Below are positions 1 through 12,228 of a DNA stretch of 64,000 bases, piece by piece. Made by a program: the position numbers and the translations under genes. Position 1 is the stretch's first letter, and every line of letters starts with the position of its first letter. Under the pieces are notes generated by a model. The model ran no database searches. It was not told the DNA's origin and saw only the letters and a program-made list of their open reading frames with translations. The stretch covers positions 2,170,001 through 2,234,000 of the forward strand of contig JABRWF010000004.1 of NCBI GenBank assembly GCA_018343915.1, given 5' to 3'. The stretch comes from Agroathelia rolfsii. Its lineage: Eukaryota > Basidiomycota > Agaricomycetes > Amylocorticiales > Amylocorticiaceae.

Positions 1-691
1 CCCATCATCGATGGCTTCCTTCGTAAGCTCCTGGTATAGCAGGCGGTAGTCGACAGAGAGGCAGATAGATAGTACGCCTGTTTAAGAAAGCACATGACGA
101 GAGCAGGGAAAACGAAGGGCCATGCGGCGCGCGTTAATTACGGTTGTTCTGAGAGCTGTGGATAGAAATATGTCTATGCACCTAGGAAAAAGCAGGTGCA
201 GCAAAGCACCGCAGCCTGTCTGAAGCCCATGTGTGTCGAAATGAGGTGAAAATAGTCAAACAAGAGGTGAGGGGTATCGCAAGTGTAAGCGGCACTGCCA
301 AGAGCCAACTTCAAATTGGTTGAGGCAGGCGTAGTTGAGGCAGGCGCGAGCACTCGATATGGACACGATGCCAATCCACTCCAAACTCATAGACGTAATC
401 GGCAACTGCACAACATACTCAAGCCAATACTACTAAAACACTCTGGATTTTATGTCTACGATGCGGGGGTATTGCGATAGAATTGCACATTGTACTTGTG
501 ATACAAAAATAGGCGCGAAAAAAAAAAGAAAGGGTATAAGAAATCAAAATGGACCACCTACTAGTAGCCAAAAAAAGACAGAATCTATATCTGAAACGTC
601 GAGCAAGCTCTTAGAGACAGCAGAAAGAGAAAAAGAGCGGAATATCCATAGAAATTGAAACCAGAAACCAACCGGTTTCAAAGGCGTTCGT
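1..691. other. Left-edge intergenic stretch, no gene assigned
   Basis: This lies downstream of the BEM3-like stop codon, which is on the minus strand. Short open frames exist but none resembles a known protein. The first ~50 bases read openly on the minus strand and could be the edge of another exon, but this is too short to support. Confidence 0.5.
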
Positions 692-3600
692 TTATCGGGG
701 TGTTTGAAGATCATCCATGGGCGGTGAAGTTGGATGGGCGATGCCATATGGCGATGTCGATGGTTGACCAGGTCTAGGCGAAGAAGGCAGGCCCATGATA
801 CGACTATGCCTATTCCCACGCTCGCTCACAGCGATATTGAGCCCGCGCGACTGAGCAACATGCGAGGCACGCCGTTGCTGCTGTGCGGTCATCTCATCAG
901 ACGAGGGCTGAATCTGAGGAATGGACTGCAGCGAGCCCGCGGCGCTGTCGATAGAGCGGTGAGTTGAATCGGCGTAATCCGTCGTGTCGATGTTGCCATC
1001 ATCTGCTGATAAGTCTTCGTCCTCTGAAACTGATACTGCATCTTCTGAAGGAGCTAAAGTGACGAGGCCACATGAGTAATCGCATGCATTGGAAGAGTTA
1101 TGACAATTGGTTGACCTACTCTTTAACAATGTTCGTCCTGAGAGACCTAACATCTGATCAGCAGCAGCATCACTGTACTGTCGACTATTCCGCTTGGGCC
1201 CCGTCTTGTCCCCAGACATGTCAACTTCACTCTCGTCTACTTCCTCATCCGTGTCACCGACATCATCGACTTTGAACACCTTATTGAACTCCGCTAGCAT
1301 CAAGCTAAACACGCCTGCAGGAATGCCAAGCGTTGGACTAAACACGATGCCAACATTCCTCATCGTCATCTTGTTCACGTTTGCGTTCTGCACGATCAAT
1401 ATCAGGTGTGCGGTCAGCGCACGTAAGAGGCTGTAGTTAGCTATTGGCAGAGCGGCAATTAGGCGCGTCAATTCGCTAATGCGTTCGTCAGGATCCATGA
1501 GGTCTATGTGCACAACGCATGTCAATCGATGTGATAATGCCTATTGAAAACAAACACACCTATCACAGCCAGGAAACGAAGATGAAGATCCCTCGTCAGA
1601 ATGCTCGCAGGCAATTCACGTAAAAAGCTCTTCAGCAGGCCTGCAATGGCATGTGGATCCCAGTACTCGTCTGACATAAGTAGGTCGATATCGCCCTCTA
1701 ATAGATAGAAAAGTGCAATGATTGGTGGCCAGTCAGTAAACGACTAGTCCACATCATCTCCGTCCTCCCACGGCCATGAAGTCAGCACACTCACCCGCAT
1801 TGAATCGATCCTTCAGGCCTTTAATAACAGCAGAACTGCCACTGAGCCGATAAATTCCCTCTTCTTGGTCTGCCTTCTTCGCTTCGAGATATTGGATACA
1901 TCGGAACACGATCGCGGGCAGATTGGCAATCTGCGCCACGTCGAGAGACTCTTCGAGAGGCACGCCAAACACCGCGCGCGGTATGAACGGCATGGCTTGT
2001 GGGGCTGTTTTGTCTACTGTAAATTGTCCTCATTTTTTAATATCGAGAGAAGGAAGACAAAATCTTTTGGGGACTGGGAAAAAAATACTCACCCCGCCAC
2101 CCGCCCCAGAAACCTCTCGATTTGGTCTTCTCTCTTTTATCGTTCAAGGGTGTCGACGTGACATCAGCGGTGGACGATTCCTTGCCACCAAACTTGAATC
2201 CAGACGGAATAGGTGTCCCATTCAATGGACCGGATATCTTGACTTTACCAGGATGGTCGCCCGAGGAAGATGAAGGCTCGTTACCACCGCCGGTCCGCTT
2301 GTCATGTCCACGATGCTTTTCCGGCGACGGCTGCCTAGCAGGAGCACCACTGACAATGCCACCCGCGGTGCTATTCAAATCAGGATAGTTGCCTAGCTCA
2401 GATGTGGACCTCGGACCTCCTCCCGATGGTGAGAGTCCATCCAGCGGGGAGCCGGATGGCAATGATGACGACGCGGGCAGATCTGTGGTATTGATTGGCT
2501 CGTTCCTTCTCTCCAGAAGACGCCGTCCGTTGTGGCCGTCCGTGAACGTCTGGCGTACTGGACCGTCGATGGGCGAAGGTTCCTTGGACGGGCTCGAGGA
2601 GCGTTGTTGGTCCGCCTGGTTATTGTTCTGGGTCTGGAGATGCGCGTCGTCTTGAGCAGATGGGGCCTGGAACAGCTTCTGGTTGCCCGCATCGGGTGTG
2701 AGTTGTGCGATAGGAACAGCCGCGCCGCGGGATATTTCGCCCGACATGCCACGCGCAGGACGACGCTGTTGCTGCTGCGAGTCCGACGCAGAGCTCGAGC
2801 TGTCCCGCGGCGGACTCATCGCGGTATTGTTCGAGCCGGCGGCTGGTGGTAGAGCGACGGGGTCCTCATTGTAGAATCCATGCACGTATCGAATGAGAAC
2901 CTCAACCCAGCTATCCCTGTCTTCATCACTCTCGGCACAGAGGACATGACGAGGCGCATGCCCAACGGGATTCCTCTTCGCCTCGATGATGAGGAATGCA
3001 TGCCGGTATTCCTTCTCTTCGTCGTCTACGACCCCACCTCTCTTCTCGGAAGAGGACTGCTGTCGACCGATCTGGGCCCCGGTGATAGTGATTGAACCGA
3101 GATGCGCACCGCCTCGCTACAAGAGATCAAAATAATGAGACGGAAAGAATCAACAAAAAGAGGATCAATCACACGTCCAGGCCTGATGCCAACCAGAGCG
3201 TAAGAGATCATATGAAAGATGATAATAACTCACACTCTCGTAATACTCTAGCACAGGGCCTTGCAGAACGAAAAATCGTGTTTTCCACCCTCCAAAGTTC
3301 TTACCCCGTTTCGTGAGATAGCCCTCCTTGCAGCCAGCCTGCATAACCGGCTTGTTCGCCTCTCTGATGATATCAGACGTAAAGAAGGCGATGATCTCGT
3401 TCTTGTCTTTTACGGGCAACGCGATCAGGCTCTGCAAGTACTGCTCCAGCGCCGCCTTGCGTTGATCCACTCGTGCAGGTGCATGATCGCGCCAAAGCTT
3501 GCCCTCGGGCAAACTTGCGATCCGCTTGGCCAGGCTCTTGCCTACGACGGCACGGATGCGTGCATCGAACGCGAGGACGTCACTGAAGAGCTTTTCGACC

Positions 3601-5521
3601 TTCCACAGATCTTTGCCTGAGCCGGGGTTGATCTCGATTGTGAAGTTGACGACCTCCTTGCCACGATCATTAGGCCGGATCGATGAATGCGAGACGCGGA
3701 TGCGTGTACTAGGTAGATCTTTGGGCAGCAGGGGTAGCTCGCGGAACGAACTCGAGCCATTACTTGTGCCAGTATGGTGTTGAATATGTTGTTGTTGCAT
3801 GTCACTGGCGAGCGTGCTACGAGACGCAAACGAAGGCGGGTCGGAGTATTTCGTAATCTGGGGGCCAAGCACTCCGGAGGCAAATACGCTTTCCATAGGG
3901 GTACTACTGACCTCCGGTATCTCCGAGAAAGGTTCGTGTGATCCAGAGAGTGGAGGATCCGTAGGCAACGAAGACGATTCAGCAGAAGATGGCGATGCAG
4001 CAGCCTGAGGAGCAGTAGCAACAGTAGACGGACCAGATGCGTGTGTTGCAGTCGTGGCCGTTGGAGGAAGAGGAAAGTCGTTAGGCGTGGTCTGGCGACG
4101 GCTTCGAACGGTCTCGTGGGTCTCAAGGCTATGATGCTCGGCATCATGATCTATTGTTTCCTCTTCTTCCACAACGGATTCCAGCATTGATTCTCCTTCT
4201 TCATCTTCGGTGGCCTCTTCATGCTCGGATCGTTCCTGCCTCTCCTCCTCCTCCTCCTCATCATCATCAATCATATCGAGGAACTCACCGCCAGACTCCT
4301 CGTTCGTCTCTAGCTGCACTTTAATGAACGTGTTTTTTTGTGTTCTCTGAGGCGGGCTAGAGGTGAAGCTGTCTCCGACACGAGGAGATGGCAAAGGCGA
4401 TTCAACCATGTTAGCAATATACTGCTTTGTCTCGTCTGGTATCGATACACGGGACTCGCGCGAAATGACCCGGGGATTCTCCGAGGGACGAAGAGGTCCA
4501 TTTGGCGACAAAAGTTGCGATGGGGACAAGGGGTTAGGATGCAGCGACGGGGGGTGTATGCTAGGGTTGATGTTTGGCAGGGAGGATTGTGGGGGGGCGG
4601 AGGTGGTAGTAGTAGTTTCCAAACCGGGTGTAAGAGATGCGGGGGTTGACAAAGGAGAGCCAACAATGACTGGTGCAGTTGCTGACCTTTCTCGTTCCTC
4701 AACAGCACGGGCTTGAGTAGAAGATTGAACCAATGGTGGGGCACTAGGTTTGCGAGGTGTCAACTGATGAACCGGGTGTGTAGTGGCATCTGGTGAATGC
4801 GAAGGAGGAGCGGTCTCAGGTGGAAGATCAAGAGAAGGCCTTGATTGGCTCGCCGCATTTGGTGGATATGCTGAAGAGATGGAGAAGGAATCAGAATGCA
4901 AAGAGCTGAGCGTATTGCTCGAGTTCTTCGACGAGGGACCATTGTGCGATGACAACAATGGAGGCTCTTGCGTAGGAGATGATAAGAGTGATGGATTGGA
5001 GCCATTTCGAGCCGTAGCTATTTTGTTTCAATTAAAAATATTCATAAAAATAAAACAGGAATTGATAGCATACGAGGATCATCCGACTGGTGACGAGCCA
5101 AAGGCACCCTTGAATGGGATAACGCATACGGTAATTCGCTGCTACTGGAGCCCGAGAGCGATGTTTTGGGTGTACGCTGTCTCCTCGAGTCACTGGTGCC
5201 ATCCAGGGCATGCAGACGAGATCGATAGGAGTCGCGGTCGGAGCGCAGGCGTTCGAGCTCCTTCAAAAGTTGATTATAGCCATTGCGTTGCTTGTCGATG
5301 AGCTTCCACAACTGAGCATTTTGATTGGAAAGGGCGCTCCATTCCTGCAGGGCTTGCTCCAGTGCCGCGTGTGCTGGATCTGGAGCAGATGCGTGTGCGT
5401 TAAGCAAGGCCTGAACCGAGGCAGGAGGAGGCCTGGAAGTTGCCGGCAGCTGTGTATTGGATCGAGATGAGGAAGGAGCAGGTCTATCCTTTGTTGGCGT
5501 GCTGGACACGCTGGTGCTCAT
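692..5521 (-). CDS. BEM3: BEM3-like Rho GTPase-activating protein (PX-PH-RhoGAP)
   Basis: This is predicted to speed GTP hydrolysis on Cdc42/Rho GTPases at sites of polarised growth. The start is the ATG at 5519-5521. The first exon (to about 5074) has a coiled-coil stretch near residues 65-110. A long Ser/Pro- and acid-rich region follows. The PX domain lies around 3350-3680 (VNFTIEINPGSGKDLWKVEK). The PH domain begins with GYLTKRGKNFGGWKTRFFVL and crosses an intron near 3235. The RhoGAP domain spans roughly 1270-1970. It contains GIYRLSGSSAVIKGLKDRF, whose Arg is the expected catalytic finger, plus LLKSFLRELP and MTMRNVGIVFSPTL. The order PX-PH-RhoGAP and the length, roughly 1,250-1,300 aa, match fungal Bem3. 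A Ser-rich tail of about 200 residues follows the GAP domain. Several introns break the gene, and the splice sites in the 2.0-3.2 kb part are the least certain. Confidence 0.93.
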
Positions 5522-7211
5522 AGTCTTTGATAGCAGACGATGGTGATGATAGTGATGCAGAGAATGAAAAAAGAGCTATGGGACGAGAGCACTGGCAAGA
5601 GAGAGTCCAGCAAATGCAGCCAGCATGAGCCGATGGATGACCTTTTGCCACTTTGATGCGCGCCGGGGAAGCGTGACTCAGAAGCGTGACGGCAACAGCA
5701 GGCGCTTATTGCGACCGTTGTCACGATCAGCCACTACCGTACCGGTATCATCCTGCCGGCAATCCTTTCTTGATTTTCTGCAGATGAGGAGGATTCTCAC
5801 AACACCGCTCGCAAAGGGCTGTGCGTGACATTGCTTGTCTTTCAGCCTATAAAATCAATAGTACCTACCGAAAGAGTAGGCTACGTGACGCGGAGGCGGC
5901 GGTGGCCATAGCAGCCCTGCGCACCACTCCGAGCCGAGTCGCAACAGCGGGAGTTTTCAGTTAGCGATGCGGGCATCTCTATTCACATATTTAACCAGCT
6001 CAGCGACAATCATCCAATTGCCTAGTCATCAGATAACCATGGTGTAGCATATATTACGACCCACTATCTTCTATATTAGCCCCACTCATGGATTGTCAGC
6101 ACATGGGCATCAATACTCTGAGCCAGCTTGCATCAATCAGATAGATCATGTCGATGTCATCATAACTGATAGATTCAGTCATTTTCATGTCTTTCATTGT
6201 TATCCAATACATTCAGGTGTCACTACTAAGAACCGGGGACGGTGGGCGTTAATCAGGCGCGACCGAGACGAACGACACGTTGCGCACTTCAACGGGTATT
6301 GCGCTGTCCCCTCACAGGAGGAATACTCCGCTGTAGGCACTACAGAAGACACTAGTCTTGATTGTATTAACAGCTCCTTGCTGTGAAAGCTAACAGCACC
6401 TTTATTGCCGACATCTGCTTCATAAAATCCTCACCGGGGCCGCTGTTAACGCCACGATAACTACATGATATTCCGAGTCCCTTCGTCTCCCCCGGCCGTT
6501 GTTATATATCACTCTGGGGTTTTCAAGAGAAAAATACCATTTTTACTAATCCTTTGACAAATTCCTCCACTTTGGATAAAGGATTTGGCAAAAAGTGTTT
6601 ATCACGTGACCTAGTTCTCTGCCAGATTATGGTCACGTAATTTCACTCAAAGTAGTGATTGGTAAAAGCATTGATAAAGATGGGGCTTTCCCCTCGGAAA
6701 CCCCGGAGTGAGCTAGTTAAGTATTCCACTTCTCTCAAACCTGCCATATCGCTTAGCACTTGAGCTCTAATACACAAGAAGAACAATTTATTTGACAATG
6801 ATGAAAACAATGAAGTTCATTTCGTATTCATCTCCTCATAGATAGTGGTCACCAGGAAAAGGGGGCGGGGGATTGGACGAAACCTAATCAACATCTGAAA
6901 AAATCATCAGAAAAGCAACATCTATTATTTAGCGTAGAATGCCCTATTCTAATCACTCTAGTATTATTATATGTAGCTGGTAAAAAGTGGAGTTAAGAAC
7001 AACAAAACTGAAAAAAGGGATTAAGGGTCCCCGATGGTTCGCTCTGTTTTTCTATGTCGATTATCTATGAGGAACAATCCCCCGACTTCCATCATCACAT
7101 CGTCTGCCAAGCTTGGTCTGTTTGGACCAAGTATAGGACGTTCAACTGCATGTGATACATCATACATCAGGTAATCCGGTCGCACGTTATCTTTGTAACA
7201 GAAGGGATCAC
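5522..7211. other. Intergenic region between BEM3-like promoter and serine dehydratase 3' end
   Basis: About 1.7 kb without a recognisable gene. It is upstream of the BEM3-like gene and downstream of the serine dehydratase, both on the minus strand. An E-box CACGTG lies at 6603-6608 with a half-like CACGTA about 30 bp on. A perfect 8-bp inverted repeat (AATCCTTT / AAAGGATT) sits near 6547-6590. A GGGG-CTTT-CCCC hairpin followed by CGG-N5-CCG lies near 6683-6712. None of these can be assigned a function from sequence. Confidence 0.5.
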
Positions 7212-10200
7212 TCACCAAGCCGGCACTGTCAACGGGATCTTGACGGTTGTCTGATGAAGAAGATAGAGTGGGAGAAAAAAGACACCAACATTATCAGCAT
7301 CTTCACGAGACAGAAAAAAAGATGAAGCCATTGTCAACTGACCGCGAGACCCTGGATGACACAAACATGACGCAATGAGTACCATAGCTATAGGCTGCTT
7401 ACTGACAAGAAAAGGAAAGAAACTTACGGAAAGGCTTGTTTCCTTGTACTTGACACTCATATCCGTCGCTGTCAGCCGCATCGCCTCGATGGCCTCGTCC
7501 AAGGTAACACTGTAGACACCATCAGCAGCCATGGAGAGCTGGGCAGCTGTGACCGCTTTAACCGCTAGAATGGCAATCAAGTCAATCATCACCATCAACT
7601 ACTACCATCCGCAATAGAGCGAATCATAAAAATTTGCGATGTATCATCTTACCTCCGAGACTATTTCGTTCCTGTGAAGGTGTGTCGAGAATATGTTAAA
7701 CAAACAAAGTATCACAACTGGCAGATTCTAGACCCACAATGCAGGGCACTTGGACCAATCCGTCTATGGGGTCACATGTAAGACCAAGGTTGTGTTCTGC
7801 AAGGATTAAAAAAGATTGTATTCAAAATCATATATGTTCGTGTATCAAATGAATTTGACCTACCAATGCCTATTTCTGCGGCCTGCAGCACCGTTTCAGG
7901 GGATGCTGTCCGAAAAAAGTAAGCAAGGGAAGCACATATGCATTTAGACTCCGAGTCTCAAAGATCTTAGGTTCAGGTTATTGAAAGAACTTTGACTTGC
8001 CTCCCATGCACGCTGCGAACCCTGCCGCCGCCATTGAACACGCCACTGATCGGATGCCGTTAGATGTCGTTCAATGTATCTCTAGTTAGGAATAATTGAG
8101 AGCTCTAACGCACCTCCAACTTCTGCTTGACAGCCACCTTCAGCAGCAGAGATGGTGCTTCCACGCTTGAATAACATGCCAATGGCCTGACAACACCATT
8201 CAGTTAGAACACAGCTTTTGTGGAAACCAGAAAGCAACGACCGTACTGCAGCAGTTAACAAGAACGTTTCAACACTCTTCTCCGGATCTTCGCTGACAAA
8301 CTAGATAAAGATAGGCGCTTGTCAATGGTCAAAGCCCTCGATTGGACACAGCTTCAAAGACTAGCTGTTCACCTCGACAATGTACTTCAACACGGCAGGG
8401 ATGACACCCGCCGCACCATTCGTAGGCGAAGTCACGATTCGCCCGCCAGACGCGTTGACTTCGTTGACAGCGATAGCATAACAGGACAGGAAATCCATCG
8501 CTGGCACAACAGTCTTGCGCTAGACAATTCACAGTTAAATGGTTATCAATCAAGACCGCGTTTGGTCAGACTCACAGGAGGCATGAGTGAAATTGGATGA
8601 TCGATGGCGCCTACTACTCGTGGAATACGGGCCGAAGATACGGGTCTCACCCTCGAATAACTTTTGGGCTTGACATTAGGAGGGCTAGAGTCTCCTGCGT
8701 CGGCTCTTGCCGAGAAAGGGTTTGGATCTGTTTGAGGCGGGAGTGGGTCAGCTGTGCCGTTGTCCGCCGGTGCTTCAATCGACGATGAGTATGCAAATCT
8801 GTCCGCAAGAGCGGGGCGGTATTCTGAGGCTGTAATTCCTGAATAAAATCTGTAAATGCGTATCGTCAAGTTCCGCGGAAACAGGTATCGGGGTAAATAC
8901 TCGACTTACCCCCTTACAGAAGTCATGAGTCGAGCATACAGCATAGGTGCGCGTCGGCGCAGGCCTAGGCGACCAGGAAGCGTCTTTTCTGGAGAAGAGA
9001 CGCCCATGAGAATACAGTCGTCCATTACACCCCATATGCGCATTAACTATTCGCCATTGCATGTCATTTTCTCAGTGAAAGGCATTCATATGATGGCTAC
9101 ACCCATTTCTTACTCTTTCGTTTATCTCTTCGCTTGATAGCCCAAAATGCATTTCATTATCATGCACGATTTGTGCTATAGTCATCTGAGGGGATCTTAT
9201 GTTAGCAAATAGGAATTTGGGGTAGTCCCTTCCCAACACACATTATATTTCCTGGTCAAAGCAAGTAGGCTAGCACCACTCTCGAACGGATAAGGTGGGC
9301 GATCATCCTTCATATGAGTGGACGACGTAGGTCCTGACGATACATCGATGGCAGTATCTTCATTAGAGCTTGATTCTGTCACATGGGGCTCGGCAAGGCC
9401 ATGCAACTGCGATAGTCGAGCGCCGTGGACATTCGTTTTGTCCACACCCTTGTAGAACAAGTTCTCGTCAACTAAGAGGAACGAATGAGTATCCTCCACA
9501 CTCTATTTTAAAAAGATATGGGATGCCTTTTGTCTTCTCATTCACGACGAAACCGCCACCGACACTGAAATATTCGTTCGTAGCGAGCAGCGTGCCTTCG
9601 TCGTCGAAACAGGCAAAACGCATGCCGTTTGGATGGGTCTTGAGCACACGGTCCCAGTGCCAGAGCATGTCGCGGTCCATGTTAAATACGATGCGATGAT
9701 CGCCACCTAGGTGGAGTGACTTTGAGGAAAGGATGTCGGCATAGCGGGTTGGGATTGTCTCTGTGTCGATCGTCTCGGGATCGGAGCCTGGAATAATCAA
9801 TCATTAGCAATAGGGAATTAGACGTCGAAGACGATGTAGCCCTACCTTCTAGACCGAGAAGTATGGCCTGTGGAGTGTGATGTCTTGTAAATGTATTTAA
9901 GACACATCAATTTAAGCTGTGATTCATAGCTGGAAACGTACCCCTTGCCTATAGAACACGTCAGCCAAAATCAGCTAAGAAAGAGTAGGATAACGATAAC
10001 AAACCCGTCGCTGCTAATGAGCCATATCTTTTTCGGATTTTCAATATTAAAATCAGAATAATCCTTGCGTGCATTTTAAATAAGCTTACAGCGTAATTTT
10101 AACCGAATGGACCTATTAGATATCAGACAATCATTGTGTGGATAATACAAGTATTGAGATCCTGACCTGCCCTAATACACCTAATTCTTTCAAATCATTG

Positions 10201-10554
10201 ATGAAGATTTTTCCTGCGCGCATGGGACCGACGGTATGCGAGCTACTGGGACCAACTAGGGCACGAATTCAAAGTTCAGACAATATACTTATCCTTCAGC
10301 AGTATAATCCTACCACCGATACTGAACAAGTCGAATGTCGAAATGACGGCATGCTCTGGTTTTGGATGGCCTGAAGTTTCGCCAATAGCATTGGAAGCGT
10401 TTGAGAGAGCCTCTGTCGAGGAAACAAGGTTTCGAGAGAGAATAGGGCGAGACAAGAGTCTGGTGTGCTTCTGGGAAAGTCCCCCGAGGCCCAATCGTCG
10501 TGTAGACACTAGCAGCAATCGGCGAGTCAGACCACGAGAAACGGCGGGTATCAT
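7212..10554 (-). CDS. L-serine dehydratase, iron-sulfur (bacterial SdaA type), probably mitochondrial
   Basis: Deaminates L-serine to pyruvate and ammonia using a [4Fe-4S] cluster; it is not the PLP-type CHA1 enzyme. The single chain carries the beta domain first, with [17 protein letters not shown] (about 10170-10260) and [20 protein letters not shown] (about 9550-9640). The alpha domain follows, with [20 protein letters not shown] (about 8400-8470), the Cys motif [11 protein letters not shown] (about 8110-8140), TCDP and VPCIERN (about 7660-7790). These three motifs hold the expected cluster cysteines. The C-terminal KYKETSLS is spliced to a last exon of 13 codons ending at 7212. The first in-frame ATG is at 10554. 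Its first ~45 residues are rich in Arg and lack acidic residues ([20 protein letters not shown]), like a mitochondrial presequence. Many short introns. The family is common in bacteria and patchier in fungi, from general knowledge. Confidence 0.92.
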
Positions 10555-10882
10555 AGTAAACCAAATCAACAGAGCCAATAGCAAATAGGCAATGCAAAAT
10601 ACAAGATTCCAATGTAGAAGAGGGTATTCCCTATATTAGCTTTCAATACTAGCTTCTGTGAAGGCGCAGCGTTGGGGTAGAAATTAGGTGACTGAGTTGT
10701 CAGTGGCACCAGGGACTTCAAGTTGGTGAATGGAATGACGTTGATTACAACAGCGGAGTTGAAACCACCTATCCCAGAGACACTCTCAGGCTTAACTTCG
10801 AGTTTACCTATCCACTTGAGCTGGTTCAACAGTTTCTGGTAATACATTTCTTCTAGAGTTTCTGCTGACTGTTCTCGCCACT
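10555..10882. promoter_or_regulatory. Divergent intergenic promoter, serine dehydratase / PQ-loop gene
   Basis: The 328 bp between two oppositely directed start codons must hold both 5' UTRs and promoters. No TATA box or other clear motif was recognised. The assignment is by position only. Confidence 0.5.
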
Positions 10883-12006
10883 ATGGTACTGCCTGGGTGG
10901 GTTTCTACAATTGCCTCGATAGGCATGGCCTTTGTCCCGCCTCTCGTATATGCGGATCAGGCTGCGTCTATAATACGTCGAAAGTATGCAGTTCCAATGG
11001 CCTGCTCGCTGGCATCCTCTTAATCTTACATAGAGATTCTACTGGCTTCTCGCATGATGTCTGCGGTATACTGTGATGTTATTTCCAGCGTCTACTGGCG
11101 ACGGCCTTCTCAACAACACTGTGTATAGCCTCATAGCGAATATTACACGATGTTTCTTCTGGCTTGGAGAACCTTTTGAATTGGCACTTCTCATGCAATC
11201 CATCTTCATGATATTAGCCCAGGTAATCATGGCACAGATATACCGCATTCTTACTTTATGCTCACCAGTGGATGTAGCTTGCTCTTTTGTACATTTGCAT
11301 TCGTTATAAACCATTTGTCAGCCCCGAGAACCTCGGAACGTCATCTCGGCCCTTTTCATTTTGGCAATGGACGACCTATACCCAGTATCTGGAATTCCTA
11401 GCGGGTCTCATGTATCTGGTCTATATTCTTACATTCCTTGATTATTTCGCTCAAGCGTCATTTAGTTTGGTTGAAGCCATCTTATTTCTGATATTCAGTC
11501 GCTCTACCATATTCGTCGCTATTCTAGGCTTTGCCGCCTTGGGCATGGAGAGCACGTTACCTATACCCCAGCTGATCAAGTAAGTATTCGGTTTTAAATT
11601 GTCGACATCTCACCAAATATTTAATTTCTGTACAGCAATTATAAGCAGCGATCTCTTTATGGATTCCGCCTTTCGACATTACTTGGTTGGGTTGGAGGTG
11701 ATGCATTCAAGTGTGTGGCACAAGCCTATATTTAAAGCTTTGAAGTTAGCGCTATTAACACTGTGGAACAGAGTGGTATACTTTTTCTTCATGCATTCAC
11801 CCTTGCAATTCAAAGTCTGTGCCATCTTCCAGCTTTCTATTGATTTGGGTATGTGTTCTAGTATTCCAATGACACTGTTGCTAACACATGAAACCGTTGT
11901 AGCTATTGTCGTCCAACGAATTGTTTACGGCACTGCTCCTCCCCCTACTGTCCTCATAGCAGATGAGGAAGATCTCGAGCAGGCGCTTGCCTTGAGTGAA
12001 GAATAG
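10883..12006 (+). CDS. ANY1: PQ-loop repeat membrane protein, Any1/SLC66A2 (PQLC1) type
   Basis: A multi-pass membrane protein of the PQ-loop family. Yeast Any1/Cfs1 acts in the Golgi-endosome system and modulates phospholipid asymmetry together with flippases. By splicing, the N-terminus reads MVLPGWVSTIASIGMAFVPP, then DSTGFSHDVCGILLIANITR, FFWLGEPFELALLMQSIFMI and a long hydrophobic stretch. The second PQ-loop, ESTLPIPQLI-NNYKQRSLYG (about 11548-11665), is followed by GWVGGDAFK and FMHSPLQFKVCAIFQLSIDL, hallmarks of this subfamily. The end is an acidic tail (DEEDLEQALALSEE). About six short introns are needed, and the third junction (donor GTGATG, acceptor TATAG near 11132) was chosen because it restores the family sequence. 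It is on the same strand as clathrin heavy chain, 222 bp upstream. The family is clear; orthology to Any1 specifically is inferred. Confidence 0.87.
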
Positions 12007-12228
12007 TGAATTATAGTAATCCCTGCTCTATGTAATTTCTACATAATAGTACTCTTGTCGGTAGTATCCATTAGATATCTTGTAACAGCAGCATTGTAGC
12101 AGTTGTGATTTTGTGAGGAGTGATGTCGGCAGCCAAACAAAAGCCAAACAGGTTGGCAGCGACGGAGTCCAGCACAGACACGCTCGACGTCGACGAGCAC
12201 ACGCACACCCTCCCCCCTTCCCTCCATC

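Noticed and set aside
1..55. Open minus-strand reading of about 17 codons at the left edge that could be an exon
   Set aside because: Too short to identify, with no splice signal or start that settles the frame.
6093..6386. Plus-strand frame of 97 codons upstream of the BEM3-like gene
   Set aside because: No similarity, no splice partners and low-information composition.
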